Source of the DNA: RH-AL1 sp964247745
Lineage (GTDB): Bacteria > Pseudomonadota > Alphaproteobacteria > Rhizobiales > Beijerinckiaceae
Direction of reading: 5' to 3'
Length of the DNA stretch: 64,000 bases
NCBI GenBank assembly: GCA_964247745.1
Contig: CAXTVT010000004.1
Location: forward strand, 1 to 64,000
A model generated the notes under the pieces. The model was not told the DNA's origin. It worked only from the letters and a program-made list of their open reading frames with translations, and made no database searches. The translations under genes and the position numbers were made by a program. Positions 44,149 to 52,847 of this stretch are shown here, one piece after another (within the stretch, counting starts at the first letter, position 1; the number at the start of each line of letters is the position of its first letter).

Positions 44149-44952
44149 ATGACGTCCTCCGCTCCTCCTGCCACACGCACCACCGCCCGCGCGCTGCTCC
44201 TCGGCGATCGCATCGACGCGTCGGGATTGGAGCGGGCCGACATGATCTCCGTCAATCCGCTCGCCTTTCAGGCCGGCGCGTCGGGCTTCGTGGTGCTGTA
44301 CCGCTTCGGTGTGGCTGTCGCCGTCGGCCTCTCGCCGCTGGAGGAGGAGGACGTGCTGAAGCAGCTGCGTGCCCGCCTCACCGGCCCGCACGCCCACGTC
44401 GACGACGAGACCGCCGTGCTGGAGGTGGCGCCCGAGGGCGAGGACCGCATCCCGCCCGGCGGCGCGATCGCGCTGCGCGACCTCACGCCGCCGCGGCTCC
44501 TGGTGGTGGCCGATGCCCTCGCCAAGAGCGTGTCCCTCGGCCGCGACGAGCGCGAGGTCAACGCCGTGTTCGACGTGATCGAGCCCTTCGCGGCACGGCT
44601 TTTCGAGCGGGGACGCACGCCGCGCAGCCGCCGCTCGATGCTGAAGCTGATCGGGCAGACCCTGCTGGTGCAGCACCGCGTCTCGGGCCGCGTCGCGGTC
44701 GAGGAGAAGCCCGACGTGCTGTGGGACCGCCCCGACCTCGAGCGGCTCTACGCCCGGCTCGAGGACGAGTACGAGCTGAAGGAGCGCGCCGGCACGCTGA
44801 AGCGCAAGCTTGACGTCATCGCCGAGACGGCGCGGGCCATGACCGACATCATCGACGCCGACCGCGCCCACCGGCTCGAGATCCTGGTGGTGGTGCTGAT
44901 CACGGCGGAGATCCTGCTGACCATCGGCCAGATCGTGCTGTGGCGGCACTGA
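44149..44952 (+). CDS. RMD1/DUF155-family membrane protein
   Basis: A 267-residue protein. The N-terminal part contains the DUF155 pattern (FVVLYRFGVAVAVGLSPLEE, DEREVNAVFDVIEPFAARL, KLIGQTLLVQHRVSGRVAVEEKPDVLWDRPDLERLY), and a single C-terminal membrane helix (ILVVVLITAEILLTIGQIVL) anchors it. The yeast relative RMD1 and its mitochondrial homologues act in mitochondrial translation or sporulation; the bacterial role is unknown. ATG 44149 begins the conserved region. Confidence 0.83.
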   Translation: MTSSAPPATRTTARALLLGDRIDASGLERADMISVNPLAFQAGASGFVVLYRFGVAVAVGLSPLEEEDVLKQLRARLTGPHAHVDDETAVLEVAPEGEDRIPPGGAIALRDLTPPRLLVVADALAKSVSLGRDEREVNAVFDVIEPFAARLFERGRTPRSRRSMLKLIGQTLLVQHRVSGRVAVEEKPDVLWDRPDLERLYARLEDEYELKERAGTLKRKLDVIAETARAMTDIIDADRAHRLEILVVVLITAEILLTIGQIVLWRH

Positions 44953-44967
44953 GCGGCGCCGGTCGAG

Positions 44968-45732
44968 CTACGTTTCCAGGATCCATTCCGCCGCCGCAGC
45001 GAGGTCGTCGAATACCGCCGTCGGCGCCGGCTCGATCTTCGTCTCGTCGCCCGCCTTGAACTTGCCCGTGCGTACCAGCACGCCGGCCATCCCGGCGTCG
45101 AGCGCGCCGCCGACATCGCCTTCGACGTCGTCGCCGATCATCATCGTTTCGCCCGGCTCGGTGCCGAGGCTGGCGCGCGCGGCCTCGAAGAAGGCACGCG
45201 CGGGCTTGCCGATCACCTCGGCCTCTCGACCGCCGGCGTATTCCAGCGCGGCGACGAAGGGGCCGGCATCGAGGCTGGGCCGGCCGTCGCCATCCTGGAA
45301 CACGCGGTTTTTCGCCAGCGCCATCAGCGTGGCGCCGTTCTCCAGCGCCCGCAGCGCGGCGTTGAGCGCCGCGTAGGTGAAAGCCTCTCCGGCGTCGCCG
45401 ACCAGGACGACGTCGGCGCGCCCGCTCTCGTCGTGGGCAGGGAAATCCTCGACGAGACTGGGGTGCACCAGAAGGTGCGGCACGCGGCGGTCCAGCACGT
45501 GACGCGCGGCGAAGGCGGGGGTGAAGATGTCGTCGGGCCCGGCCGCGATGCCGAGACGTTTCAGCTTCTCGACCAGGGCGCGGCGCGGGCTGCGGGTGGT
45601 GTTGGTGAGGAAGCGCACGGCGACGCCGGCCTCGCGCAGGCGACCCAGCGCTTCGACCGAACCGGCGATGGCCTCATCGCCGGTGAAGACCACGCCGCCG
45701 AGGTCCAGCAGAACACCCGCGTATCGCGCCAT
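44968..45732 (-). CDS. HAD-IIA phosphatase (LHPP/NagD-like)
   Basis: A 254-residue HAD hydrolase. Motif I reads LLDLGGVVFTGD, motif II TNTTRSP, motif III GKPARAFFEAA, and motif IV MIGDDVEGDVGGA. The usual DxD of motif I is DLG here, so the general acid Asp is missing; LHPP-type relatives also deviate (DISG). It resembles phospholysine/phosphohistidine pyrophosphatases. Substrate unknown. Start ATG 45732; the gene lies 28 bases after the acyl-CoA ligase on the same strand. Confidence 0.82.
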   Translation of the reverse strand: MARYAGVLLDLGGVVFTGDEAIAGSVEALGRLREAGVAVRFLTNTTRSPRRALVEKLKRLGIAAGPDDIFTPAFAARHVLDRRVPHLLVHPSLVEDFPAHDESGRADVVLVGDAGEAFTYAALNAALRALENGATLMALAKNRVFQDGDGRPSLDAGPFVAALEYAGGREAEVIGKPARAFFEAARASLGTEPGETMMIGDDVEGDVGGALDAGMAGVLVRTGKFKAGDETKIEPAPTAVFDDLAAAAEWILET

Positions 45733-45760
45733 GCCGTCTCCTTCCGTGGCTCCGCCGCCT

Positions 45761-47418
45761 TCACCCGTCGCCATCGGGCGCGCGATCGGCCAGGAGCCGC
45801 TCGCGCAGGACGTGCTTGAAGATCTTGCCGGTGTCCGCGCGGGGCAGCGCGGCGAGGATGGCGATGCGTTCCGGCACGCGCTGCGAGCGCAGCGCGTCGC
45901 GGATCGCCTCCGGCGTCAACCCGGCGCCGGGCAGCGGCTCGACGCAGGCGCAGACGATGGCGCCGCCGTCCGCGGGCAGGCCGAGGACGGCGCAGTCGGC
46001 GACGCCGGGCAGCCCGAGGATGGCCGCCTCGATCTCCGCCGGCACCACCGTCTCGTCCCCGACCCGGATCAGGTCGCGGCCGCGGTCGTGCAGGAAGAGG
46101 TACCCGTCGGCATCGAGGTGGCCGATGTCGCCCGCGGTGACGAGGTCGCCGCGGCCGATGGCGGCGCGATCGGCGTCACGCCCCTGGTAGGTGAAGCGGT
46201 GCAGGCTGTCCGAGCCGGCGTAGATCGTGCCGGACTCGCCCGCCGGCAGCGGCTGGCCTGCGTCGTCGAGCACGGCGAGGCTGACGCCCGGCAGCGCGCG
46301 GCCGACGCTGCCGGGATGGCTCGCGGCGTCGGCGCTGTCGGCCAGCGTCAGCAGCCCGGTCTCGGTCGACCCGTAATATTCGTGGACGATCGGCCCCCAG
46401 GTCGCGATGGCCTCGGCCTTGAGCGCCGGCGGGCAGGGCGCCGCGCCGTGGACGACGTGGCGCAGCGAGCCGACATCGTGATGCCGCGCCCCGGGCAGGC
46501 GCAGCATCCGCACCATCATCGCCGGCGAGAGGTGGACGTGGGTGACGCCGTGGCGCGCGATCAGCGCCAGCGCCGCTTCCGCCTCGAAGCGCGGCATCAG
46601 CACGATGTCGGCATCGGTGCCGTGCGCCAGCTTGGCGAAGGCGCGCGGCACGGAATGGGACATCGGGCCGGTGACCAGCGCCACGGCGCGGCCGGGCTTG
46701 TCGAAGCCGTAGACGCGGGCTGCCTTGGCCGACGCACCCGGGCGCGAGCCGGCCCGGCGCACGCCCTTGGGCCGGCCGGTCGAACCCGAAGTGTAGCCGA
46801 GCGAGGACGCCGCCTCTGCCGCCTCACCGTCGAGAGGTGGATGCCCGGCGAGCCAAGAGTCCCACGTGGGTTCGTCGCCCTCCGGCTTCTCGCCTGCGAC
46901 GTAGGCCGGCGTCGCGGCGGCGATCACGCGAAGGCCGGGCGGCAGGCTGCCGCGCAGCGGCGCCAGCAGGTCGAGGTGAGCCACCAGCGCCCGCGCCGAC
47001 GCATCCTGCAGGACGAAGCGCAGGTCGTCCGCCGNNNNNNNNNNNNNNNNNNNNNNNNNNNNNNNNNNNNNNNNNNNNNNNNNNNNNNNNNNNNNNNNNN
47101 NNNNNNNNNNNNNNNNNNNNNNNNNNNNNNNNNNGCCACCAGCGCCCGCGCCGACGCATCCTGCAGGACGAAGCGCAGGTCGTCCGCCGCCATCTGCCGG
47201 TCGAGCGCCACCGCCGTGGCGCCGAGCAGCGCCGCCGCGCGCTGCGCCTCGAAGGCCACGATGTCGTTGTGCAGCAGCAGGGCCACCACGTCCCCGGCAC
47301 GAATCCCAAGAACGGCCAAACCAGAGGCGGCGCGGCGCGCGCGCGCCTCCACGGCGGCGTGCGACCACGAAGCCGCGCCGGCGACGATCTTGGGCTCGCG
47401 GAGGGTCTCGCTCACCAT
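45761..47418 (-). CDS. AMP-dependent acyl-CoA synthetase (interrupted by N gap)
   Basis: An ANL-superfamily ligase whose frame is broken only by the 100-N gap at 47035-47134. Removing one copy of the duplicated flank plus the Ns (155 bases) restores a single 500-codon frame from ATG 47418 to 45761. Motifs: SLGYTSGSTGRPKGVRR (ATP loop), HEYYGSTETGLL (A5), HDRGRDLIRVGDETVVPAEIE (A7/A8), and PRADTGKIFKHVLRERLL with the C-terminal catalytic Lys (A10). The substrate is likely an aromatic or short organic acid; the divergent MFS transporter at 47512 could import it. Confidence 0.85.
46980..47189. repeat. identical 55-bp flanks around the N gap
   Basis: The 55 bases at 46980-47034 (GCCACCAGCG...TCGTCCGCCG) are identical to 47135-47189, one copy on each side of the Ns. 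This is the picture of two contig ends that overlap but were joined with a standard 100-N spacer. The duplication is almost certainly technical. Confidence 0.9.
47035..47134. other. assembly gap (100 N)
   Basis: Exactly 100 undetermined bases inside the acyl-CoA ligase gene. Because the flanks are identical and collapsing them gives an intact reading frame, no sequence is likely to be missing. Confidence 0.97.
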
Positions 47419-47511
47419 GCGGCGCGCGTTGCAAGGGCCGCGCCCCTCCAACGCACGCCGCGCACGGCCAAGCTCTGCTATGGTCGCGCCGGAGACGGAG
47501 GGAGAACGGCC

Positions 47512-48750
47512 TTGGACAACGATGCGGAGGCGAGCCCGCTGGCGCTGCTGCGCCCGCATGCCAAGCTGGTCGTCGCCTGCTTCCTCGGCTGGTTCCTCGA
47601 CGCGTTCGATCAGGTCGCGCTGCTTTTGGTGCTGCCCGAGGTCGGCAAGCATTTCGGCGTGTCGTTCGCGGCGATGGGCCTGGTGCTGACGGCGCAGAGC
47701 GTCGGGCGCATCGCCGGCAACATCGGGTGGGGCTGGCTCGCCGACCGCTACGGTCGCAAGCTCACCTTCATGATCGGCGTGGTGTGGTTCGCCGCCTTCT
47801 CCGGCATGACGGGCTTCGCCTGGTCCTACGCCGCGCTGATGGTGATCCAGTTCTTCTTCGGCATCGGCTTCGGCGGCGAGTGGACGGCTTCGGCCTCGCT
47901 GCTGATGGAGAGCGTGCCCGAGCGGGCCCGCAAGGTCGCCTCCTCGCTGATGATGGCCGGCTACGAGTTCGGCTTCTTCGCCGCGTCCGCCGCCAACGCG
48001 GTGCTGGTACCGCATTTCGGCTGGCGCGCGCTGTTCTTCGTCGGCATGGCGCCGGCGCTGCTCGCCATCTTCATCCGTCGCGGCATCGGCGAGAGTCCGG
48101 TGTGGCTGCGCGACCAGGAGCGTCGAACGCGCGAGACCCCCGGGTCGATGCCGGCCGCGCCGCGCTTCCGCCTGGATGCCGCCGGCTGGCAGGCCTGCCT
48201 GTTCATGGCGGCGCTGCAATTCCAGACCGCGGCGCTGTACTCGTTCTACCCCACACTGTTGAAGACGGTGCACAAGTTCGACGCGACCGGCATCTTCTAC
48301 GCCGTCGCCGTCTATTCCTTGGGCTCGATCATCGGCAAGCTGACGATCGGCCAGATCGCGACGCGGATCGGCGAGCGCGCCACCATCTACGGCTGCCTCG
48401 CCGTCACGCTCGCCGGCATCGTGCCCTTCGCCGCCGCCTCCGGGCTGCCGGCGGTGCTCGCCACCGCCTTCGTCGTCGGCGGCTCGTCGTCCGGCGTGTT
48501 CGCCCTGGTGCCGGCCTACCTCTCGCCGCGCTTCGCCGACGCCGTGCGTTCGTTCGGCATGGGGTTGGCCTACGCGGTCGCCGCCGGCTGCCAGGCCGTC
48601 GCCGTCTACGTCGTGCCCAGGAGCGCCGACGCCGGCCTCGGCCTTCCCACCGCCATCGAGATCTTCGTCGCGATCAGCAGCGTCGCCGTCGCCGCCGCCA
48701 TCCTGCGCCAGCCGCGTCACCTGCCCGGACGTGTCGAGGCGGGCGTCTGA
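47512..48750 (+). CDS. MFS transporter (sugar or aromatic acid/H+ symporter type)
   Basis: A 412-residue major facilitator with about 12 helices. The loop 2-3 motif is GWGWLADRYGRKLTF, and the later FGIGFGGEWTASASLLMESVPERARK matches the AAHS/NanT-like branch. TTG 47512 follows GGAGGGAGAAC and gives the right length; no ATG is available near it. Divergent from the acyl-CoA ligase with about 90 bases between start codons, suggesting joint control of uptake and activation of one acid. Confidence 0.87.
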   Translation: MDNDAEASPLALLRPHAKLVVACFLGWFLDAFDQVALLLVLPEVGKHFGVSFAAMGLVLTAQSVGRIAGNIGWGWLADRYGRKLTFMIGVVWFAAFSGMTGFAWSYAALMVIQFFFGIGFGGEWTASASLLMESVPERARKVASSLMMAGYEFGFFAASAANAVLVPHFGWRALFFVGMAPALLAIFIRRGIGESPVWLRDQERRTRETPGSMPAAPRFRLDAAGWQACLFMAALQFQTAALYSFYPTLLKTVHKFDATGIFYAVAVYSLGSIIGKLTIGQIATRIGERATIYGCLAVTLAGIVPFAAASGLPAVLATAFVVGGSSSGVFALVPAYLSPRFADAVRSFGMGLAYAVAAGCQAVAVYVVPRSADAGLGLPTAIEIFVAISSVAVAAAILRQPRHLPGRVEAGV

Positions 48751-49120
48751 GCCCGAGAGCCGCGCGTGGGCGCGGAGCAGGGTGAGATAGCGTGCGACGA
48801 GCTCGCCGCCGAGCGGCTGGCGCGCCGCTACGGCGAAGATGGGTCGTAGGCCGGCGTGCGGCACGGGCGAGGCAGGCATGGCGTGCTCTAAACGAGGCTC
48901 CGGCCGTCGCGACGCACGCGTTCGCGCGATCCCGCCTGAAGGCGACGGCGCGGTCGGCGTGGTGGCCGTTTCGCATCGGACATGGCCCACGAGGGTCGCC
49001 CGTCTTAGTCGGGCGATCGCAATCGACCTGCGCACTTGATCAGGCCTGATCGGCGTGCCGCCTATTCAGCGGCGGCCCAAGCCGGCTTCATACGGTCCCG
49101 CGAACTGCTACAGCACGGCC
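48751..49120. other. intergenic stretch without a convincing gene
   Basis: A minus-strand frame here (PHAGLRPIFAVAARQPLGGE, followed by ARYLTLLRAHARLSG) reads protein-like for about 50 residues but then runs antisense through the MFS gene. It has no recognisable domain and could be a relic of a lost gene. I see no RNA gene or repeat. Confidence 0.4.
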
Positions 49121-49327
49121 ATGGATGATCTCGCCGGCCGTCTCGACGCTCTCGAAGAGCGCATCGCCCATCAGGACGCGACCATCGAGGACCTCAACGC
49201 GACGATCACCGCGCAATGGCGCGTGATCGACGGCTTGGCGCGCGAGATGGCGATGCTGACCGATCGCCTGCAGGATCTCGGCCCGCGCGAACCCGGCGCG
49301 CCGGAGCCGCCGCCGCCGCATTACTAG
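49121..49327 (+). CDS. slyX: SlyX family protein
   Basis: A 68-residue coiled-coil protein: DDLAGRLDALEERIAHQDAT with heptads, then QWRVIDGLAREMAMLTDRL and the proline-rich tail PREPGAPEPPPPHY typical of SlyX. The function of SlyX is not known. ATG 49121 begins the conserved sequence; the longer frame is unrelated. Confidence 0.85.
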   Translation: MDDLAGRLDALEERIAHQDATIEDLNATITAQWRVIDGLAREMAMLTDRLQDLGPREPGAPEPPPPHY

Positions 49328-49511
49328 CTCACGACAACGACATGCGATGTCCCTTTATCTTGGTGCCCGAAGGGTGAATGAGGGTTTAGGGAAACCTGTC
49401 CACCTTTGCTGACGGGCTTTGCATTCCAGCAGCGAGCAACTCCTCATCCAACGCGTCGCGCCACCTTCCCCGGCAAGAGGAGAAGGAGCCCGCTTACTTC
49501 GGCCGCATTGT

Positions 49512-49802
49512 TCAAATATCGATCGCGCCGGGTCCGGGCGGTGGGGTCGGGGCGGCTCCAAGCTTGCGCTCCAGATCGAGGAGGCGGCGCTCCAGCCGCT
49601 CGTTCTCGTCACGCGCCAGGGCGGCCATGCTCTTCACCGCCTCGAACTCGTCGCGCGAGACCACGTCCATCGCCGACAGCAGGCGCTCGACCTGGCCGCG
49701 CACCAGCGTCTCGACCTCGCGGCGCACACCGGACGCGAGCCCCGACGCATCGGTCATCAGGCGGGAGAAATCGTCGAATATGCGGCCGCCGGGCTGGGGC
49801 AT
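49512..49802 (-). CDS. ubiK: ubiquinone biosynthesis accessory factor UbiK
   Basis: A 96-residue BMFP-domain protein. RIFDDFSRLMTDASGLASGV begins an amphipathic helix, and SRDEFEAVKSMAALARDENERLERRL forms the C-terminal coiled coil. UbiK helps the UbiJ-containing soluble complex that builds ubiquinone under oxygen; it trimerises and binds membranes. ATG 49802 fits the family start. No other ubi gene is adjacent. Confidence 0.85.
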   Translation of the reverse strand: MPQPGGRIFDDFSRLMTDASGLASGVRREVETLVRGQVERLLSAMDVVSRDEFEAVKSMAALARDENERLERRLLDLERKLGAAPTPPPGPGAIDI

Positions 49803-50078
49803 GGGAACGCTCCTGAGGGCCGAGGCTCGGCCTGACGAGGATGTGGCGGCTTTGCGGCGTCCGCGCAAGCGAGAGCGCCGACGCGTGTCGAATGGCGTCG
49901 CCTCATGCGCGGCATCTCTGCAACAAGGGACGACTAAGCTCCTGCGATGACGGCATTTTAGGCTGCGATGCCCGTTTCCGCCGCAGTTCCAACCGGCGCG
50001 AAGCAACCTGCCCACGAAATGCCGTTGTTGGAATCGCGCGATCGATGACAGCGTCGTGACAGCCTCACGGAGCCCGTC

Positions 50079-50909
50079 ATGAAACGATCGCTTCTCGCCA
50101 CGACCGCGCTGCTGACGGCCTTGGCGTCCGGCGCCCATGCGGCGAGCGTGCTCCAGCCGGGCGGCACGCTCGGCGTCGCGGCCGGCGCGCCGCTGCCCGA
50201 AGGCGTGTTCTTCAACAACATCTCCTCGCTCGGCAATCGCGACGGCACCGTGGCCAAGACCGAGATCAACCTGACCGCCGTCGTCTGGTCGACGCCCTTT
50301 TTCTTCTACCGGACGCGTCTCGAGTTTCTCTACCTGGCTCCGACCGTCGCGACGACGAACACCGCGCAGGATCGCTTCTTCGTCAATCCGCAGCTCCTCG
50401 GCGCCTATCTCGCCCATGATTTCGGCGCCGGCTTCAACGCCAGCTATTTCGCCGGCGTGCGCGCCGCCGAAACCTCGTCGCCGCTGTTCAAGCAGAGCTC
50501 GTTCGAGCAGCGCGGGGCGGCGAGCTACACCGGCAACGGCTTCGACATCACGGTCGACGTGATCAACGGCCTCTACACGTCGCGGACCATCTACGCCAAC
50601 TGGATCAACGTCGACATCACCGCGACCAAGAAGTTCAACAAGTTCGAGATCGGCGGCGTCGCCTTCGGCTCGTCCGACCTGAACTCGCCGACGGGGTTCG
50701 CCTACAAGCGCGTCGGCCAGATCGCGGCCGGCGGTCTCGTCGGCTACAATTTCGGCGCCTTCACGCTGCAGGCCATGGTGACCCGCGACGTCACCACCCA
50801 CAATTACACCGGCAAGGAGACGCGCGGCTGGATGCGCGTCATCGTCCCGCTCTACGTCGCGCCGCAGGCGCCGCAAGCTCCGATCGAGCCGATCCGCGCC
50901 CGCTACTGA
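50079..50909 (+). CDS. outer-membrane beta-barrel protein
   Basis: A 276-residue precursor with a signal peptide (LLATTALLTALASGAHAAS). The mature protein has alternating amphipathic strands (EINLTAVVWSTPFFFYRTRLE, GAGFNASYFAGVRAA, GFDITVDVINGLY) and ends in a Pro/Ala-rich tail and Arg-Tyr. The pattern resembles the phenol/MetA-degradation type channel family (PF13557). It probably forms a pore or carries a hydrophobic substrate across the outer membrane. Its last 7 bases overlap the convergent PIG-L gene. Confidence 0.75.
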   Translation: MKRSLLATTALLTALASGAHAASVLQPGGTLGVAAGAPLPEGVFFNNISSLGNRDGTVAKTEINLTAVVWSTPFFFYRTRLEFLYLAPTVATTNTAQDRFFVNPQLLGAYLAHDFGAGFNASYFAGVRAAETSSPLFKQSSFEQRGAASYTGNGFDITVDVINGLYTSRTIYANWINVDITATKKFNKFEIGGVAFGSSDLNSPTGFAYKRVGQIAAGGLVGYNFGAFTLQAMVTRDVTTHNYTGKETRGWMRVIVPLYVAPQAPQAPIEPIRARY

Positions 50910-51622
50910 GCCGCCTCGACGCGGAAGCTCTCGAGCCGGCCGGTCTCGGACACCTGCGCGCGGGCTGCGTCGAAGCCGCCGTACTGGAAGCCGAGCTGGC
51001 TGCGGTACGCCGCCACGGCGTCGAGCTTGGCGTCGAGCTCGGCATCGTCGAGCGCGACCGTTTCGGCCGCGAGCGACTCGAGCCGGGATAAGAACGGGCT
51101 CGGCAGTGGCGAGGGCCGTGCCGCGTAGGGATGATCGAGCCACCAGCGGATCGGCCTGTCACAGCCCGCCAGCGCGATGACGACGGCACCGTGATCGACG
51201 TGCGCGCCGACCGCCTGGGGCGCGAGCACGAGGTCGGGCTCGATCTCGGCGATCAGCGCGCGCAGGGCGGGTGCGAGGCGCGCGACGATATCATCCTCCG
51301 GGCTCGGATCGGCGAACAGCGCCGTGGCCGAGCGATAGCCGCGATGCGGCGCCTCGACGAACGGCAGCCACCGGGTCTCCGCGCCGAGGCATGCGCAGGC
51401 CGCCGCATCCTCGTCGCGGCGCAGCGCCATGTAGTCGATGTCGGCGGCGAGCCCCTTGTCGAGCTGGCAGGCGAGCGCGAAGCCCTGCGGGTCGGGCACG
51501 CTCGCGGTGAACGTCGTCGCCACGATCACCCGCCACTCCGCCCGCGCCAGCCGCGCCAGCGTGCCGCCGGCCGAGAACACGGCATCGTCGAGATGCGGCG
51601 AGATCGCCAGCGCGGTCGGCAT
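50903..51622 (-). CDS. PIG-L family N-deacetylase (LmbE-like)
   Basis: A 239-residue zinc hydrolase. ISPHLDDAVFSAGGTLARL carries the PHxDD metal/catalytic motif, and VGAHVDHGAVV supplies the later His. Relatives de-N-acetylate GlcNAc-inositol conjugates (MshB in mycothiol and PIG-L in GPI anchors). It is the last gene of the leftward operon that starts at 59524, one base after the GT4 gene. Together with the inositol-phosphate synthases and the glycosyltransferase, de-N-acetylation of a GlcNAc-cyclitol is the best guess. Confidence 0.87.
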   Translation of the reverse strand: MPTALAISPHLDDAVFSAGGTLARLARAEWRVIVATTFTASVPDPQGFALACQLDKGLAADIDYMALRRDEDAAACACLGAETRWLPFVEAPHRGYRSATALFADPSPEDDIVARLAPALRALIAEIEPDLVLAPQAVGAHVDHGAVVIALAGCDRPIRWWLDHPYAARPSPLPSPFLSRLESLAAETVALDDAELDAKLDAVAAYRSQLGFQYGGFDAARAQVSETGRLESFRVEAAQ

Positions 51623-51623
51623 C

Positions 51624-52847
51624 TCAGAGCAGATGCGGCTGGATGCGGAAGCGGCATGGGCTCGCCACGAGGGCACGTCGGAAGCCCGCGGAGGGCATCG
51701 TGCCGCGCAGCTCCTCGTAGACCTCGACCACGCGCTTTCCGACCACAGACCAGGAGTAATTGGTGCGGCAATCCTCGAGCCCTCGGGCGGCGATGCGGCG
51801 GCGCAGCGGCGCGTCCTCGATGAGCCGGCGCAGCATCTGCGCATGGGCGGGGACGTCGCCGGCCTGTGTGAGCAGGCCGTTGTCGTCGTGGCGCAGGCAG
51901 TCGGTGACGCCGACGACCTCGCAGCTGGCGACGGGCAGTCCGCAGGCCATCGCTTCGAGAATGGTGTTGGAGAAGCCTTCCGAGTAGGTCGGCGAGGCGA
52001 AGATGTCGGTGGCGGCGTAGATCGCGGGCGTGGCGGCATAATCCGCCCCGCCGGTGAAACGCAGCATCTCCGGCGCGAAACGCATCTCGCGGGCGAGCGC
52101 CTGCGCCGGCTCGACGTCCGGGCCGATGCCGGAGACGATCGCCTCGCAGGCGACCCCCCATTCGCGCAGCAGGCCGACCGCCTGGATGAAGTCGAGCACG
52201 CCTTTGCGGCGGTCGACGCGGCCGTGATACAGCAGCCGCGGCGGCGCGCCGACCGTGCCGACCTCGTGGCCCGGCTTGAAGCTCGCCGTGTCGACGGCGC
52301 CCGGCACGCGGGTGAAGCGGGCGCGCGGCACGCTCATCCGCTCGGACACCTCCGAGATGAAGCTCTCGCCGCCGATGAGCAGCGCGCCGGCGTGGTCGAG
52401 CACCCGGCCGAACGCCTGGTAGTGCGTCTCGCAGCACGAGCCGACCCAATGGCCGTCTCCGCCCTGGATGGAGACGACGCAGGGCACGCCGGTCTCGGCG
52501 GCGGCGAGCAGCACCGCCCAGCCCGTGGGATAGCCGTATTGCGCGTGCAGGATGTCGAACGGCGCCGCGGCATGCTCGCGCTTCACCGCGGCGACCATCG
52601 TCTCGATGTCGCGCTCGAAGTCGCCGTGGTCCTGCTCGCCCAGCGCCGGCAGGCCGATGACCTTGACGCCCGCGACGGCGGGCGGCGGGCCGCCGCCGTA
52701 CACGGTGGCGTGGTCGCCGTCGTAGTACTGGCTGATCATCGTGACGTCGTGGCCGTCGGCGACGAGCTCGCGTAGCAGGTTCGAGGCATAGATGCTCATC
52801 CCGCTGATCGCGGGAAAGAAGCGTCGGGAGACGAAGCAGATCCTCAT
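51624..52847 (-). CDS. GT4-family glycosyltransferase
   Basis: A 407-residue GT-B glycosyltransferase. The N-terminal acceptor half begins RICFVSRRFFPAISGMSIYA, and the C-terminal donor half has LLYHGRVDRRKGVLDFI and SPTYSEGFSNTILEAMACGLPV with the EX7E glutamates. It belongs to the same broad family as MshA, which joins GlcNAc to inositol phosphate. Its start overlaps the isomerase stop by 4 bases. The sugar donor cannot be read from sequence. Confidence 0.9.
   Translation of the reverse strand: MRICFVSRRFFPAISGMSIYASNLLRELVADGHDVTMISQYYDGDHATVYGGGPPPAVAGVKVIGLPALGEQDHGDFERDIETMVAAVKREHAAAPFDILHAQYGYPTGWAVLLAAAETGVPCVVSIQGGDGHWVGSCCETHYQAFGRVLDHAGALLIGGESFISEVSERMSVPRARFTRVPGAVDTASFKPGHEVGTVGAPPRLLYHGRVDRRKGVLDFIQAVGLLREWGVACEAIVSGIGPDVEPAQALAREMRFAPEMLRFTGGADYAATPAIYAATDIFASPTYSEGFSNTILEAMACGLPVASCEVVGVTDCLRHDDNGLLTQAGDVPAHAQMLRRLIEDAPLRRRIAARGLEDCRTNYSWSVVGKRVVEVYEELRGTMPSAGFRRALVASPCRFRIQPHLL

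Noticed and set aside
48674..48976. 100-codon minus-strand frame after the MFS gene
   Set aside because: Arg-rich, low-complexity translation without domain or ribosome site; probably a shadow frame.
46924..49035. 703-codon minus-strand frame running through the N gap and opposite the MFS gene
   Set aside because: Most of it is antisense to the MFS transporter; only its last part is the true N-terminus of the acyl-CoA ligase, which is explained by the false gap.
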